Positions 12,241-25,473 of a stretch of DNA of 64,000 nucleotides are shown here, piece after piece. Made by a program: the position numbers and the translations under genes. The notes under the pieces were generated by a model, which ran no database searches, was not told where the DNA came from, and worked only from the letters and a program-made list of their open reading frames with translations. Numbering within the stretch: the stretch's first letter is position 1; the number at the start of each line of letters is the position of its first letter. The stretch comes from Pogonophryne albipinna. Taxonomy: Eukaryota; Chordata; Actinopteri; Perciformes; Artedidraconidae. The stretch is from NCBI GenBank assembly GCA_028583405.1, contig CM053251.1:4919483-4983482 (forward strand), written 5' to 3'.

Positions 12241-15121
12241 AACACCGTGTCGGCGCACTTTAAGCAACTTCTTTTATTTTGACATAGAAGTGAATAAAAA
12301 AGATTCAAATTAAGAAAGAAAGTAGAGGGAAGAAGCTGAAACACCAGCCTGCTTCCAGTGGAGCAGAGCTAATGAGAGGTTTGGAACTATAACTGCCTAG
12401 ATAAGGATAAAGCCAAACCGGAAATTAATTGTTAAGGGACACAAAGCCCAGTTGTGTTTATTAAACCAGATACAATGACAAAAAAAAACCTTTTACAGTT
12501 AATCCTGTCCTGTATTAATCTGAGCGTGAACGTTTTAGAGCAAAGAGAACCTGGCGAAAACAAACGATCTGATAACTGCACGGGATATTTTAATACGTTT
12601 AATGCCCTTAATTTATTTTAAGACCCTTTTAAAGACCCACAGATACCCCGAAGGGACTGAGTGGGAGTAGATTGGGGGAGAAACAAAGATTTGCTAGTAG
12701 AAGAGATAAGACAGCTAGGAAAGCACAAAACAGATGGGTTCCTACATTAATGCTAGACTACAGGGAGACAGCGAGAGATAAAGAGATGGGCATGAGGGAG
12801 ATAAAGCCAAGGGAGGACACCGACACTTTTAAATAGAGACAAAGAAAAGGAAACAAACAAGGACATTAGATTTACTGTTTCTCTTATCCAAGACTTCTTC
12901 CTCAGCAAAATGAGTCAGTACATTTTAATAATATTTAAGAGTGGGCTTAGATTCCACTTAACATTGTGGTTGAACTTCATACTTATCACGAGTGAATGCT
13001 GCCTAGAAATGAAATAAAGCCATGAGCATACTGACAGACACTTCTCATTCTTTATTCTTCACTTTGAGACTCTGACTCACGAGGAACGCTCTAAGCAACC
13101 CTGATTATTTTCATGAGTAGTCGTTTTGTCTATAAGATGTCACAAAATAGTGAAAAATGTCCGGCGCAATTTCCCAGGGCACAACATGATGGCTTCTTAT
13201 TCCTCATTTCAATCTAACAGAAGTCCAAATCAAGAAGCTATTCGGTTTATTCTGCAAAAGACAGAGAAAAGCAGGAAATTGTTTGGCAAGAAAACCATGA
13301 AGGATTTATAAAATAGTTTCAATTCTCTGTTGGTTAAGTCATCAGATAATCTACTGATCATCTCTTAACTGCTTCATACTTTAATATCTTATTCCTATCA
13401 TCTTTTTACACTTTAATCTCTTTTAACTACATTTGCTTGAATGCTATTGTGCTGCATATATGTATTGTTGAGTTACAGACAGTTTTCTACTTTAAGATAA
13501 TATTTGTTATTGCATTTATCAATAACAAACCCTAACCTTGGCTAACGCTATATGCCAATCAACTAGTGGGCCCAAAACGTCATTAGAAAGCCACACTTAA
13601 AATGTGAATTTACGTGGATGCTTGAGATACATGTGTTTCTTTAATTGTATTCAGTTGGCATACTGTGAAGTGGAACATGTTTGACCTGATGTTATATCAT
13701 TACATACATCTTGGCAAACTAACAGTACAGAGGTGGGATGTACTTTCCCAACTCAAGCGAAGTCAAACTCTTACACCAACGCTCTCTCAAAACAGTTACA
13801 TAAAATGAACATATCCTCTGAAACGCATAAAACATAATGTCGACGCAATAATATGAAAATGACTTTCCTCCAGTGTGAAAGGATGATGTGGCAGTTGCAC
13901 AAATGGGCTGCTGTATATTCACTTGTTAGCTAACGATTACATTTCAACCGGAGAAATTAAGATGAATAAAGATATTTATTTTCGATGCTCGTCATTAAAA
14001 AAATTAAATCTTATGGGAGAACACACACTAAACTTTTGTTAATGATTGAGGAGGTTATAAAGCATGAAAACAAAATGAATCTTCATTTCTCCTTTTTGGT
14101 AAGCTGTGTTGATTCCACACAATGTAATGAGCACACACTGTTCCTACAATGTGTGTGCTGTTTAATACAAATACTCACAATTTGAGGTTTTACAAACACA
14201 GTGCACACCAGAAAAAAAGGGCATCCATCCTCTCAGTCAGGATATCATCTTATTTATTTGTCATGTGCGGTTTCCTTCCTTTCCTTAAAAGCACATCAGC
14301 AGACATCAGACAGGCTATCACTGTTTAACAAGGTAAAGGCTCTCTGGTGATTTATAAACCATGTAAGACGAGGAAGCTCTCACCTAGAGTGAGTCTGTTC
14401 AGTATGCAGACGGTAGCTCTGGGGAAAACGACTGTAAGTTATAAATAACTTCATTAAAATACACATTGAGCACTTTTAAAGTTGAAGTGAGCACAAAAAA
14501 TATGATATGGTTCCCACTCAGCCTCTCTGAGACAAACTGACAGTGACTGCTCACGACGCGAGGCCGTACTCCACATGCGAGGCGTGAGATGTTTTCTGAC
14601 ATTTTCTAGAAGAAAAAAAAAGAGCTATTGATCCACATCCCATCAGTCAAAGTTTCTTTGGTGTCTGGGAAGGCTCTCTGGAGAAAGCATTAACAACAAC
14701 TGTCAGACGATTGAAAGACTCCAGGAGAGACTCTTGAAAGAGGGCCTTTTCTACAGTTTCTCTGTGTGTCATCTGAAATCTTTATCTGTACAGGTGTGCT
14801 TAAAATAAACACGTATAATGGTAGACAAGTGCACGGAGAAGAAAGAGTCAAGAGTACAAATAATTCAAAGTTAAAAATCCAATTTAGTTTTGAGGTTAAT
14901 AAAGTAAATGCATAAAAAAATCTTACCCTGTGATTCAGAAATGGCCTTTTTGCCCAAATCCCAATATAAAACAGTGCAGACATGCAAACACCGGGATTAT
15001 TATCATTGTAGTGGCTCTAAACTAATATTTTTAAGGAGGATGTCATAACTCGTTTGCATTCTTTTTCTTTTTATTTCAGAAAATAGTGCCTTCTTTAGGG
15101 TTCGTATAAAAACGTTGTAAC

Positions 15122-15372
15122 TTAAAGGTAGGGTAAGAATGGAGAAACCAGCTCGAGTGCGCTAGAATTTGAAAGTACGCAGCCGCAGACTTCCTCACAG
15201 AGCCCCTCCTCCAACACACACGAACGCGCACATGACCAATGAGGGCACGAGATAAGTTTGTGCACTAGATATTGTCAAAGCATTTAATGTATTCATTGCT
15301 ATCGGGATGTTAAGAGCATTCCATGGAATATAACAAAGTGTTTCTGAAGTGAACTACCTACCCCACCTTTAA
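15122..15372 (+). mobile_element. TTAA-flanked MITE, family 1 copy B
   Basis: Ends are TTAAAGGTAGGGTAAGAATG and CCTACCCCACCTTTAA. Internal blocks (GAAACCAGCTCGAGTGCGCT, ATGACCAATGAGGGCA) are shared in the same order with the copy at 52141-52426. It is shorter than that copy through an internal deletion. Confidence 0.8.
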
Positions 15373-15948
15373 GTGTCATAATGTAGGGCTCTTCACTTTT
15401 ACCTGGTCTTTACCTACTAGCTAACATATTAGTAAAAAAGGTGCGCATTTTTTGAAATTATAAACTCAAAAACAGCAAGAATCATGCAAATACATTAGCT
15501 TTCAATTAGCCAAACCATTTGAAGCGCTACAGCATTAGCTTCAAACAGACTTTCTTAGTAGTTGGCTTTTTTGGGCTCCCACCAAGAGTTAGATGAGATG
15601 ATGGATAAAGTGATGTCTTTACTAAAAAATGAACGACTGAAGCTAGCTTTGTCTAAATGTACAAAGTTCTGCCTTATAGTCAGGGCCGTCCCTGGCCAAC
15701 TTGTGGCCCCACGCAAAGTTATATGATGAGGCCCTCTGTGTCGCGAGCGTCGACGGGGGGGTTGGGGGTGCTAGTGGAGCCTCGCAAACGGCAAAACTGT
15801 GGCACGCTTAGACTGTAGGTGCGCCGCATTTGTGCTTCAGATGAGGCTCCCCTCCGCAAAATGAAGAACCCTCCGCAAAATGAAGAACCCTCCGCAAGTT
15901 GAGGCTCCCTCCGCCAGATGAGGCCCCACCATAGACTGGGCCCCTCGC

Positions 15949-18900
15949 CAGAGTTCCCGTTAGAATATTTTTTTGCGGGTCAACATGTCCGTTAAAGTTT
16001 AAATCTTCCGGACAAAATTTGAAAAGTGCCGGTCAAAGGTCTTCTTTGTTATTTATTGAGCTTTAAAACAAATTGAGATGATTCGATATTAAACAAACTA
16101 ACTATAGTAGATTAACTACATTATTCAAAAGTGTACAGTAACTTACAATAACACGGGAATAATAAACGGAGCGCTCTCTCCCTCTCCTGTCAGTATCATC
16201 ATGCAGCTCGCGGATCAGTAATGAGTGACCCGACAGTCAAACTAAACATAGGCCTATGTATAACTAGTTACGGTAGTTTGAGAGGTAATTAAAATAGCTA
16301 CGTGTGATATTCTAACCTGAAGTGTGTGTTTTGTCCGCTCACTGCTCACCGCTGATCATGCAGAGCTGCGTGTCGACTTGTCAGCAGCAGCTGATCTCTC
16401 TCTCCCGTCAGATTAGACTTCACTCACGTTTATGTCCACCTAAACAATAAGTGTGGCTCTGCAAACGGGGAGGCCACAAAGTATAGCGCAGCATTATGCA
16501 TTTGTTTACATGCCCACCGGAACCCCGAGGCATTACCAACAGATCAACGCACAATCAACCCATACAGGACATCTCTTTCTCCACATTAAGTGTTAGACAT
16601 TAGAATTGACTATTCTTGTCTGTCACATAAGTGGCACAAGTTGCGCAACTGATGCGGTATTGCGCTAAACGGAAATTATTTTGACCGGACACTTTGACCG
16701 GAGAGATTTAGATTTGCCGGTGTTGCAGTATAACGTGAGTCATGACAACTGGCGACATTCTATTATTTTCGTCATAGGAATCCGGGGCGTGTACATTGAG
16801 GAGCCATTGTTGACTTACCAGGAAATAAACATGTCGATCGCCTCGTTTGTCGTTTACGTTCATCTTTTGCTATATCTGCCTTCCTAAGATCACTTTGATG
16901 CACATTCAGTACTCGTATGTGAGGTTGTGGGTGAGAGGTGGATATCGTGACGCTTACAGGGAGGTATCGAACATTACAAAGTAGGTGACTGTGTGGATGC
17001 CTGTTCAAAATATTGCAAACTTGAATAAATCATTTAAATTATATATTTGTGTCCGACTTTCATTTGTACATCGTTCTTAATGTGATGTATAGTAGCTTTG
17101 ATAGCTGTCCATACCTTCAGACAGCCTAAAAGTAAAACACAAGTCGTTTATTCACAGTCCGAACGCTCATCGAGATGACTGGATCACTCATGACAAGTTG
17201 TGATCAGCTCCGATTAAATTGTGATATAAATGCTGTAGCTATTCTCCAGGGATCACGTTTTTTTTAATGAAATACCTGTATCCCTCTCATCACAACAAGA
17301 CTCTACACTGCAGGAAAAACAATTACATACATGAAAATAACCTTGATGCATGGGAATGAAACACACAAACTATCTTCCGTGGCTATACTGATATGTCACA
17401 GTAACGGTCAACCACAGAAACGTAAGTCCAGCGGGGCACAAGTTGAATACATATAAAACATTTGTACATCGTTCTTAATGTGATGTATAGTAGCTTTGAT
17501 AGCTGTCCATACCTTCAGACAGCCTAAAAGTAAAACACAAGTTGTTTATTAACAGCCCCAAAGCAGCATCGAGATGACTGGATCATCTGCAGTGTTGGGC
17601 AAGTTACTTCCAAAATGTAATACAGTACATTACTTATTACTGTCTTTTTTAAGTAATAGGCTACGTTAACTTACGTTACAATATTACTGTCTCTGAAATG
17701 TAATGACTTGCACTACTTTTATATTAGCCTACTTTTGAGTTACTTTACCAAAATAACCTTAAAAGAATGGCTAAGTATTTTAAATGCTAAAATGTAGTTT
17801 AGTGCAGCTCATTATACATCCAGTGAAGGACAATGTGGTATAGCATAACAACTGTGTTGGCCATTAAGGCTACTAACAACTTTTATTACACGGCTTAGTT
17901 GAATACTCGATTCTGATTCATTGAACATGACACGTTGTTAATACAGTAGTAGACCACTGTCAATGACTACAATGAAGGTTGCTAAGGAGGATCAAGAAAG
18001 AGAAAGCAAAAGAGGTTAAAAGACGGAGCGCTGAACGTCAGATAAATCACCAGAAGAAGGCAGAGAGGAAGTAAACAATAACAGGAACACGGAATGGGCT
18101 CTGTTTGTTTAGTATGGCCGTGTAATAAGCGGGATATTTGTGCAGCGAGGTGATCATGGGGAAAAGAACATCCGACAGCCTGGATCTGGATGAGCCTGAA
18201 GGGTAAACACCAGGTTTACTAATCTACCCGCACAATTTTTCTCTGGTGTCAGAATGTCTTGCGATGTTGGTAAATGGTTCAAAAACAAAACACCATTTAA
18301 TTTCGGGTTAAAAGTTTACCGTTACTGTGACATATCAGTATAGCCACGGAAGATAGTTTGTGTGTTTCATTCCCATGCATCAAGGTTATTTTCATGTATG
18401 TAATTGTTTTTCCTGCACAGTGTAGAGTCTTGTTGTGATGAGAGGGATACAGGTATTTCATTAAAAAAAACGTGCTCCCTGGAGAATAGGTACAGAATTG
18501 ATATCACAATTTAATCGGAGCTGATCACAACTTGTCATGAGTGATCCAGTCATCTCGATGAGCGTTCGGGCTGTGAATAAACAACTTGTGTTTTACTTTT
18601 AGGCTGTCTGAAGGTATGGACAGCTATCAAAGCTACTATACATCACATTAAGAACGATGTACAAATGAAAGTCGGACACAAATATATAATTTAAATGATT
18701 TATTCAAGTTTGCAATATTTTGAACAGGCATCCACAGAGTCTCCTACTTTGTAATGTTCGATACCTCCCTGTAAGCGTCACGATATCCACCTCTCACCCA
18801 CAACCTCACATACGAGTACTGAATGTGCATCAAAGTGATCTTAGGAAGGCAGATATAGCAAAAGATGAACGTAAACGACAAACGAGGCGATCGACATGGT

Positions 18901-19046
18901 AAGTCAACAATGGGTCCTCAATGTACACGCCCCGGATTCCTATGACGAACATAATAGAATGTCGCCAGTTGTCATGACTCACGTTATACTGCAACACCGG
19001 TCTTCAGCATATTTTACCGGTCGTAGTCCGGCTAACGGGAACTCTG
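15949..19046. mobile_element. Inner hAT-type element (3.1 kb) nested in the outer one
   Basis: Terminal inverted repeats are CAGAGTTCCCGTTAG and its exact complement (15 bp). Flanking octamers are CCCCTCGC and CCCCACGC, a 7 of 8 match, consistent with a hAT insertion. The interior is dominated by a long inverted repeat (16717-17408 against 18318-19000) round a 0.9-kb loop. No intact transposase frame is visible; mirrored open frames of about 60-78 codons in the two arms are by-products of the inverted repeat. Confidence 0.82.
16717..19000. repeat. Long inverted repeat (arms about 690 bp, loop about 0.9 kb)
   Basis: The left arm 16717-17408 is repeated in reverse complement at 18318-19000 with only scattered differences, for example GTCACAGTAACGG against CCGTTACTGTGAC at the inner edge. 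A segment of about 120 bp of the left arm (about 17066-17185) occurs a third time in the loop at about 17462-17583 in direct orientation. The loop also carries a second hAT-like end, CAGTGTTGGGCAAGTTACTT, at about 17592. Confidence 0.92.
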
Positions 19047-20899
19047 CCCCACGCAGTCTGCGTGATCGGCCTGTAGGGAGAGGCGGCCCTGCTTATAGTC
19101 CCTCAAAAATGTGCCTATTAACACTTGTTTGTGTCATCTATACAAACATAAGTCTACCTGAATTCATGGAATCTCAAAGCACAGTCTTTTTTATAGATAG
19201 AGCCCTGTAAGCCGTCATGCTAAACTAAGCTAGCCATGGCCTGGCTCTAAAATCTAACAGGCAGTTACAAGGGAGACGTTGATCTTCTCCTTAAACTTTT
19301 GGCAACCTAGCAAATGAGTGCATTTTTCAAATCTTACTTTCCCCTTTAAACTACTCTACTGTGCAAATGAGGATAAACCACATGAGGACATCCAGTATTT
19401 ATAGATAAAAGAATAGAAAGAGCGATACACACACACACCACGCTGGCAAACAGAGGCAATCAAATTCAATCACTGCAGGGTATCAGGGAGCGGTGGTGAA
19501 AATAGTTCCCACTTTGCTTTGCATTATACTGAACCTGTGAAAGATAAAAAGAGCACAACGTTAATGTGGTGACATGCAGACAGTCCAAAGCAGCAGGCCG
19601 ATACCGACAGCCATTATTATATTTTTTTTTTTACATATTTGCTTCCTTGGCTTCTTTTTTACGATAAAGGTCAAACAAGGTGAAAAAGTAAGCTATGTCT
19701 CAGCGTTATGCATTTTACTCTGCCGTGTCTTCTCTCTAATCTGTGGAGCAGGCTTGGCAGCATGAGCAGCATATGTAACCAAGCTCTTAGCAAGTGTCAT
19801 CGGTCAGTGTTATGTGCCAGAAATCCCTAATGGACATTTTTCGCTGCTGTAAATACTACATGGCAGGATTTCATTGGCATGTTGCTTGAAGCTGATGCAC
19901 CGTTGGGAACCATTTTCTCTCAAGTTTCAAGTGAAACTAATGGCTCCTTGCTTCAATTTGCACCACCCAGGGCAAAGTTTGGTTCATCTCCCTCCTTCCC
20001 ATTGATTTTGCATACATCTCTGCTGCAGCCCTTTAAATGATAATCTTTTAATTCTGTCTGAAGATAGGGCAAGAGAGAAGTGGATTGAGTGGGAGGAAAG
20101 TGGATAAAACAGACACAGGTATGTTTTTATCAAGCGTTCCATAGTTGGGGCCGTGATCCAGGATCAATGGATGTTCTCAGATCATCGGGTACGTTATGAT
20201 CAAGGGAAGCCGGCGGTCACTGAACCCAGATCAGCTGTCGGAAAGGATGGATAATTAGAGAGCTGGAGAGAATATTCAGAAACAGATGGGAGAACGGAGT
20301 CGCCATGTGTGGGAGAGGAGGAAGAAGAGAGGCTGTCTCTTTGGATGTCAGTATCAGCTGAATGCCTCAAATGTAAAACAAAATGAGAAGAAAGAGTGGA
20401 GAACAAAGCGGGGAAGGAGAAACACAGTTGGATTGGAAGAAAGGATGGACAGAGAGGAAAGCAAGAGGGAGTTTCAAGTTGAGCCAAAGTAGGAGATGAG
20501 GAGATGAAAGGTGCAGAAGCTGTGAGGGAAATAGATAAATATAAATTATTGGTCTGTAACTGATCTACTTTGCCCCGGCAACACACGGGTTTCTCCCCTG
20601 CCGTGCCAATAAGGCAAATGTAAATTTCAGAGAGTTCTCGGTGGAGTCCAAACTTAGTTAGAGAGGCGTAAGAAGGTAGGAGGTAGATGAAAAAGGAATG
20701 TGTGCTCTGTGTGTGTTGTGAGAGAATTCCCCTCGTTCCCGAATGTTTGAAGTTGAAACAGCATGAGAAAGATTGAGAGAAGGAGGTGGAGAAGGAAGAC
20801 GAGTAAGCGAAAATAGCTGCTGTGACCAGATCAACAGTTGGACCTTTGGGGAGTATCAAGTCTCCAGTTTGAGCTGCAGACAAGAACCACTGTCTGGGC

Positions 20900-20965
20900 A
20901 AGCACACACACAAGTTACTGAGACATGCACACACACAAGTTACTGAGACATGCACACACACTTTC
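20900..20965. repeat. 25-bp tandem repeat, about 2.5 copies
   Basis: GCACACACACAAGTTACTGA plus GACAT is repeated head to tail. Confidence 0.9.
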
Positions 20966-22137
20966 AAACACTGGTGTACAAAGAGGGTTGTCCTCTGATA
21001 AGCAGATCCTGTACTTGATATGCAATCAACACATAAACGCTCCGTTTTCTCTGCTCAAAGGCCTCCCGACACCACTTAGAACCCCCTCGTACTAATGTAC
21101 ACACATAGAATTGCAAAGTGGGAGGATATGCCGATTGCAGACATGTCTCCTCTTGCTGTAAATTCCCATTTTTGATCCTCAACATTGAAACATAAGGGTC
21201 TCCTTAAGGACACTGTGTGTCAACGTCTATGAGTGTGTGAGGAGGTTGGTAGCTTTAAGTGACAGCTTATTAGCATACATAGCATTTGGTTTTGAATCAA
21301 TATACAGTTACAGTTATTGCCTAGGGCTGATTGATCATTTATTGTATACAATTATAGTCTTTTAATGAAATCATATCAGATAAAAGCGTGAATCGTAATA
21401 TCATGATATACAATAACAGTGTCTTGATTGGTAATGGTTGCCACAATCTGATGTTACATTTGTTTTTAATTTGGCTTTACATTAAGACTCTTTGTGTCTG
21501 AGAAGAGGAGAAATGATTTCACTTTCTGAGACATGTTTTTTTGGCCCAGTTAGATGGCTCCGAAATCTCCGACACCCATGAGCTCCAGCTTACGTTTCTA
21601 TGGAGAAAAAAGAAAGTCAGACGCACCAACCGTGACTCGAGACATTTCAAAATGACCTGTTGTTTCAAGTAGGAACAAAGAACCATGCTATAGTTGCCAA
21701 ATCCATCAAAGATTGCCCCGGCATATAGTGATCTGATTGAACTGGCTGTACAGAATGTTTTATCAGTTTTTATACAAATGGATAATCTTTATCTCAAGCT
21801 TATCAATACGGATATCAGTTTGTTGACTTCTTAACAAAATGCGGCAAGCTTTTACTTTTGACTTTTTATAAAAGAACCAGATATTTCCTTTATTGTTATC
21901 AGTATTATTGGGAGGTTTTTTATACCTTTACTAGATAGGGACAGCAGAGATATGACGGTATTAAGGAAGAGATGCACATCAAAAGTCCCCAGCCTGACTG
22001 GAACTGATAACATTTTGGCCAAAGGTTGTCGTCCTAATCTTTAATCCCTGTGTTTAATGTAGTTTTTAAGCGGGGAATTACATTTGGACCACCTGTCTGC
22101 CTATTGAAAGAGGCTGACTGGATTATTATGTTGTGCT

Positions 22138-22342
22138 TTAAAGAGGACATACTATGCTCATTTTTGCGATCATATTTGTATCCCTCTATTATTACATGGT
22201 CTTCTCTGTTTGGTTAGCTGGCCGGCTCTGTTGTGATTGGTCAATTGCTTACAGAACTTTGGGATTTTAGCCTTTTTAGACCATTCAAATGCACACAAAA
22301 CGATATAACACACTACAGGGAAAGCATAATAGGCCCTTTTAA
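22138..22342 (-). mobile_element. TTAA-flanked MITE, family 2 copy B (short)
   Basis: Ends are TTAAAGAGGACATACTATGC and GCATAATAGGCCCTTTTAA. The interior GCCGGCTCTGTTGTGATTGG is shared with the copy at 56158 in the same orientation, opposite to 8441. Confidence 0.7.
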
Positions 22343-23062
22343 AACATTGAGAATGCAAAACTAGCACACAATCTTTTCAATTTGTGAAGTCTATGTTTAG
22401 AGCTTCATATCTATCCAAATCTTCAAGTCTCCATTATGTTATATGAGAAATAAACAGAACAACACATTTTACCACACACATACACATGTTGTCCATTAAT
22501 CCAGTTTATCTCAATACTCAGAGATTCATTACATCCCGTCAGCGAAAGACACAAAAGCCAAACAGCAGAGTGTGACCTATTGACGGACTATTTATGTTGG
22601 CCATATCGCAGGCATAACAGTGCGAGGCACATGTACACTTTTTCAGGGGCGTCTGGATCGATTCGCCCCCGTAACTAGATATCATTCTGAAAATCAATCA
22701 CACCTGTACTCTCAAGCAATATACATCGTTTATGAGGAAAAAAGAACAACACAAAATACATTTGAAAAGCCTGCAGTCAGAAAAGATTAGAAATGGGTGA
22801 GAAGTAAGAGAAAACAACAGAGAAGAGATGAGGGGAAGGGAATTAAGGAGACTGATGGTTGAGCTGCAGGGTCCAGAGGGCATGGGTAAGTGTGTGTGTG
22901 TGTGTCTTTGTGTGTGTGCAGGAGTGAGTGAGTGACCGTATGCCACACCCACCCACACACACAGAGAGGCTAGCTCATGAAGACAAATGTAGTGACCTTG
23001 CTTAGTGATAAGCCAAAGTAGTGTTGGATGAAATAACTGAAAAACAAAAAGCGAAACAGAGG

Positions 23063-23230
<168 letters not shown>

Positions 23231-23487
23231 TGCAATAGAGATATACAGGTGAATGGACAGATGGGAAGATGGAAAGACAGGGAGAAAATAGTGAGACAAT
23301 AAGAGACGAGGAGGCAAATAGATAGAGATGTGGCTCAATACTGAGAAGGCAAATAAACAAAAGGATATGGAAATACACAGTGACTACATCACACTACTAC
23401 GCACATATTTGGAATCGCCCACACAAAGATTTTTCAGAATAAAATGTCTTGACAAGTTACGTAACACAAGCAGTATTTCTTTTTTTC

Positions 23488-23690
23488 TTAGAGGGGCTTT
23501 ATTATGCTTTTTGTGGTTGTCCCTTACCTGTAGTGTGTTATATAGGTTTTTGTTCATGTAAATGGTCTACAAAGGCTAAAATCCCAGAGTTCCCTTCAGA
23601 GGGACAAAAATAAAGGCCCTTTTGAACATTAAACTATGTAAATATGTCACAGTAGAAGCACAAAAAACAAATATGAACACAACTTTATTA
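23488..23690 (+). mobile_element. Degraded family 2 MITE
   Basis: It starts TTAGAGGGGCTTTATTATGC and runs through GTGTGTTATATAGGTTTTTG, AAATGGTCTACAAAGGCTAA and ATGTCACAGTAGAAGC, blocks also found in the copies at 42126 and 8441. The right end is not clear. Confidence 0.55.
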
Positions 23691-24242
23691 AAATGGACAC
23701 AGCTTTCTTTTGATTACATACTACTCTATATAGCTTGTCTTAATGTTGTTGACTGCCTTGTTGCAACCCTGGCTGACATTAGCAGTTGCATTAGCATCAT
23801 ATTGCTTAAGAATTAGACTTCTTACTATCTAGCAAAACGTTTTATATATGGTTTAGTTTGTGTTACTGTTGAAACAGAAGGACATTTTAAAACCTTAACA
23901 CATTTCCACTGTTTCAAAAAGCGATAGATTTGAAGTGAATGGATGAAACAATCAAACAAAAATGGTACCGTGACAAATTGGTAGGCTATTGTGTTTGCTG
24001 GCTGACTAACAGCTGTGTCTCTGATCTATTTCAGATTATTTCCAAGGACAAACCAAATGCTGACAAGTGACGTATTGTTCTTAACAAAAAAACATCCTAA
24101 CCCGTCTCCTCGTTAGTCTGAGCGAAAATGTTCAAAACTGCTGAGAAGAGAGTTTCCCACACATTTTCTGTCAACATCAACTGAGTTCACATTATCACAT
24201 CACCCAGTCTCATTTTAGAAATCAGCTAAACCACAACTTGAA

Positions 24243-24392
<150 letters not shown>

Positions 24393-25028
24393 GTCATAAT
24401 GTTAATATTGTATGACACCACAGTTGAGGTTAGCAAAGATCACATACAGATTGGTGTAGCTAGTCCTCTCCTAAGCAAGTTCAAATATTCAGGGGTTTTG
24501 AATCCCAGCTGATCGGAAATATGTTGGCGGAGAGAAAAAACTTTTGCTTTAACCATGAATATTTAAGTGCAAAGAGAGCTGGAGATTATTCCAGAGAAGT
24601 GGGGCTCATTGGGAACAGGCTGGACCACCATAAGAGTTCTTATTAAAGTGAGGACTGGATAATTAACCAGCATCAAGGGAACATAAAGGGAGAGAAGGAG
24701 TCTATGGGGAAATAAGGTCTGAGATATATGTATTAGGGGCCAAATCCAATTAAGTCCCTATAGGTAAGAAGGAGGGTTTTTTAATCAGCTCTCATGTCAT
24801 ATAAGGCCCTTGAAACCTCCCCCATTCGTCTACTTCTATAGTTCGACTAACAATATCTAAAATACATCTGTTGGTTTAGCTTGACTTTAAACTAATTCAA
24901 ATCAATTATATTCACCAAAATTGCAGGTACATAAAACATAATGGTGATAAGTGAAGTGGGACACCCAGAAAAGCTATCTGAAGCTTGAGAATAGGGACCA
25001 GGCAATAAAAAGAACGGAGTGTCTATTT

Positions 25029-25473
25029 GTGTAAATAGTATTGTTAGCTACGTACACCCGGGTGTAAATAGCATTATTAGCTAAGGACACCCGGGTGTAA
25101 ATAGCATTATTAGCTAAGGACACCCGGGTGTAAATAGCATTGTTAGCTACGTACACCCGGGTGTAAATAGCATTATTAGCTAAGGACACCCGGGTGTAAA
25201 TAGCATTGTTAGCTACGTACACCCGGGTGTAAATAGCATTGTTAGCTAAGGACACCCGGGTGTAAATAGCATTGTTAGCTACGTACACCCGGGTGTAAAT
25301 AGCATTGTTAGCTACAGACACCCGGGTGTAAATAGCATTGTTAGCTACAGACACCCGGGTGTAAATAGCATTGTTAGCTACAGACACCCGGGTGTAAATA
25401 GCATTGTTAGCTACAGACACCCGGGTGTAAATAGCATTGTTAGCTACAGACACCCGGGTGTAAATAGCATCTC
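25029..25473. repeat. 33-bp minisatellite, 13 copies plus part units
   Basis: Each unit contains GTGTAAATAGCATT, then GTTAGCTA or ATTAGCTA, a variable tetrad, and the 12-bp perfect palindrome ACACCCGGGTGT spanning the unit border. Three unit types differ at the variable site (CGTAC, AGGAC, CAGAC forms). Because 33 is a multiple of 3, the reverse strand stays open for 159 codons with an 11-residue period; this is an artefact. Confidence 0.96.

Larger units (their letters stand above)
15681..19091. mobile_element. Outer hAT-type element with perfect 8-bp TSD
   Basis: The left end CAGGGCCG and right end CGGCCCTG are inverted, and both are flanked by the identical octamer CTTATAGT (15673-15680 and 19092-19099), the 8-bp duplication of hAT transposition. 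The element's own sequence is only about 310 bp (15681-15948 and 19047-19091); the rest is a second element inserted into it. Its left part has a short direct reiteration around CCTCCGCAAAATGAAGAAC (about 15853-15904). Confidence 0.85.

Noticed and set aside
16772..18902. Mirrored frames of 78 and 60 codons with the same protein sequence
   Set aside because: They look conserved only because they lie in the two arms of the inverted repeat; no transposase or host domain is recognisable and both stop early.
20200..20967. 255-codon open frame on the - strand
   Set aside because: The region is purine-rich on the + strand, which makes stops rare; the product is Ser/Leu/Phe-rich low-complexity sequence with no recognisable domain, and its start overlaps a 25-bp tandem repeat.
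24974..25453. 159-codon frame with an 11-residue repeat
   Set aside because: Created by the 33-bp minisatellite; no flanking splice sites or homology.
25029..25473. CRISPR-like regular repeat array
   Set aside because: Units follow head to tail with no unique spacers, and the host is a vertebrate.
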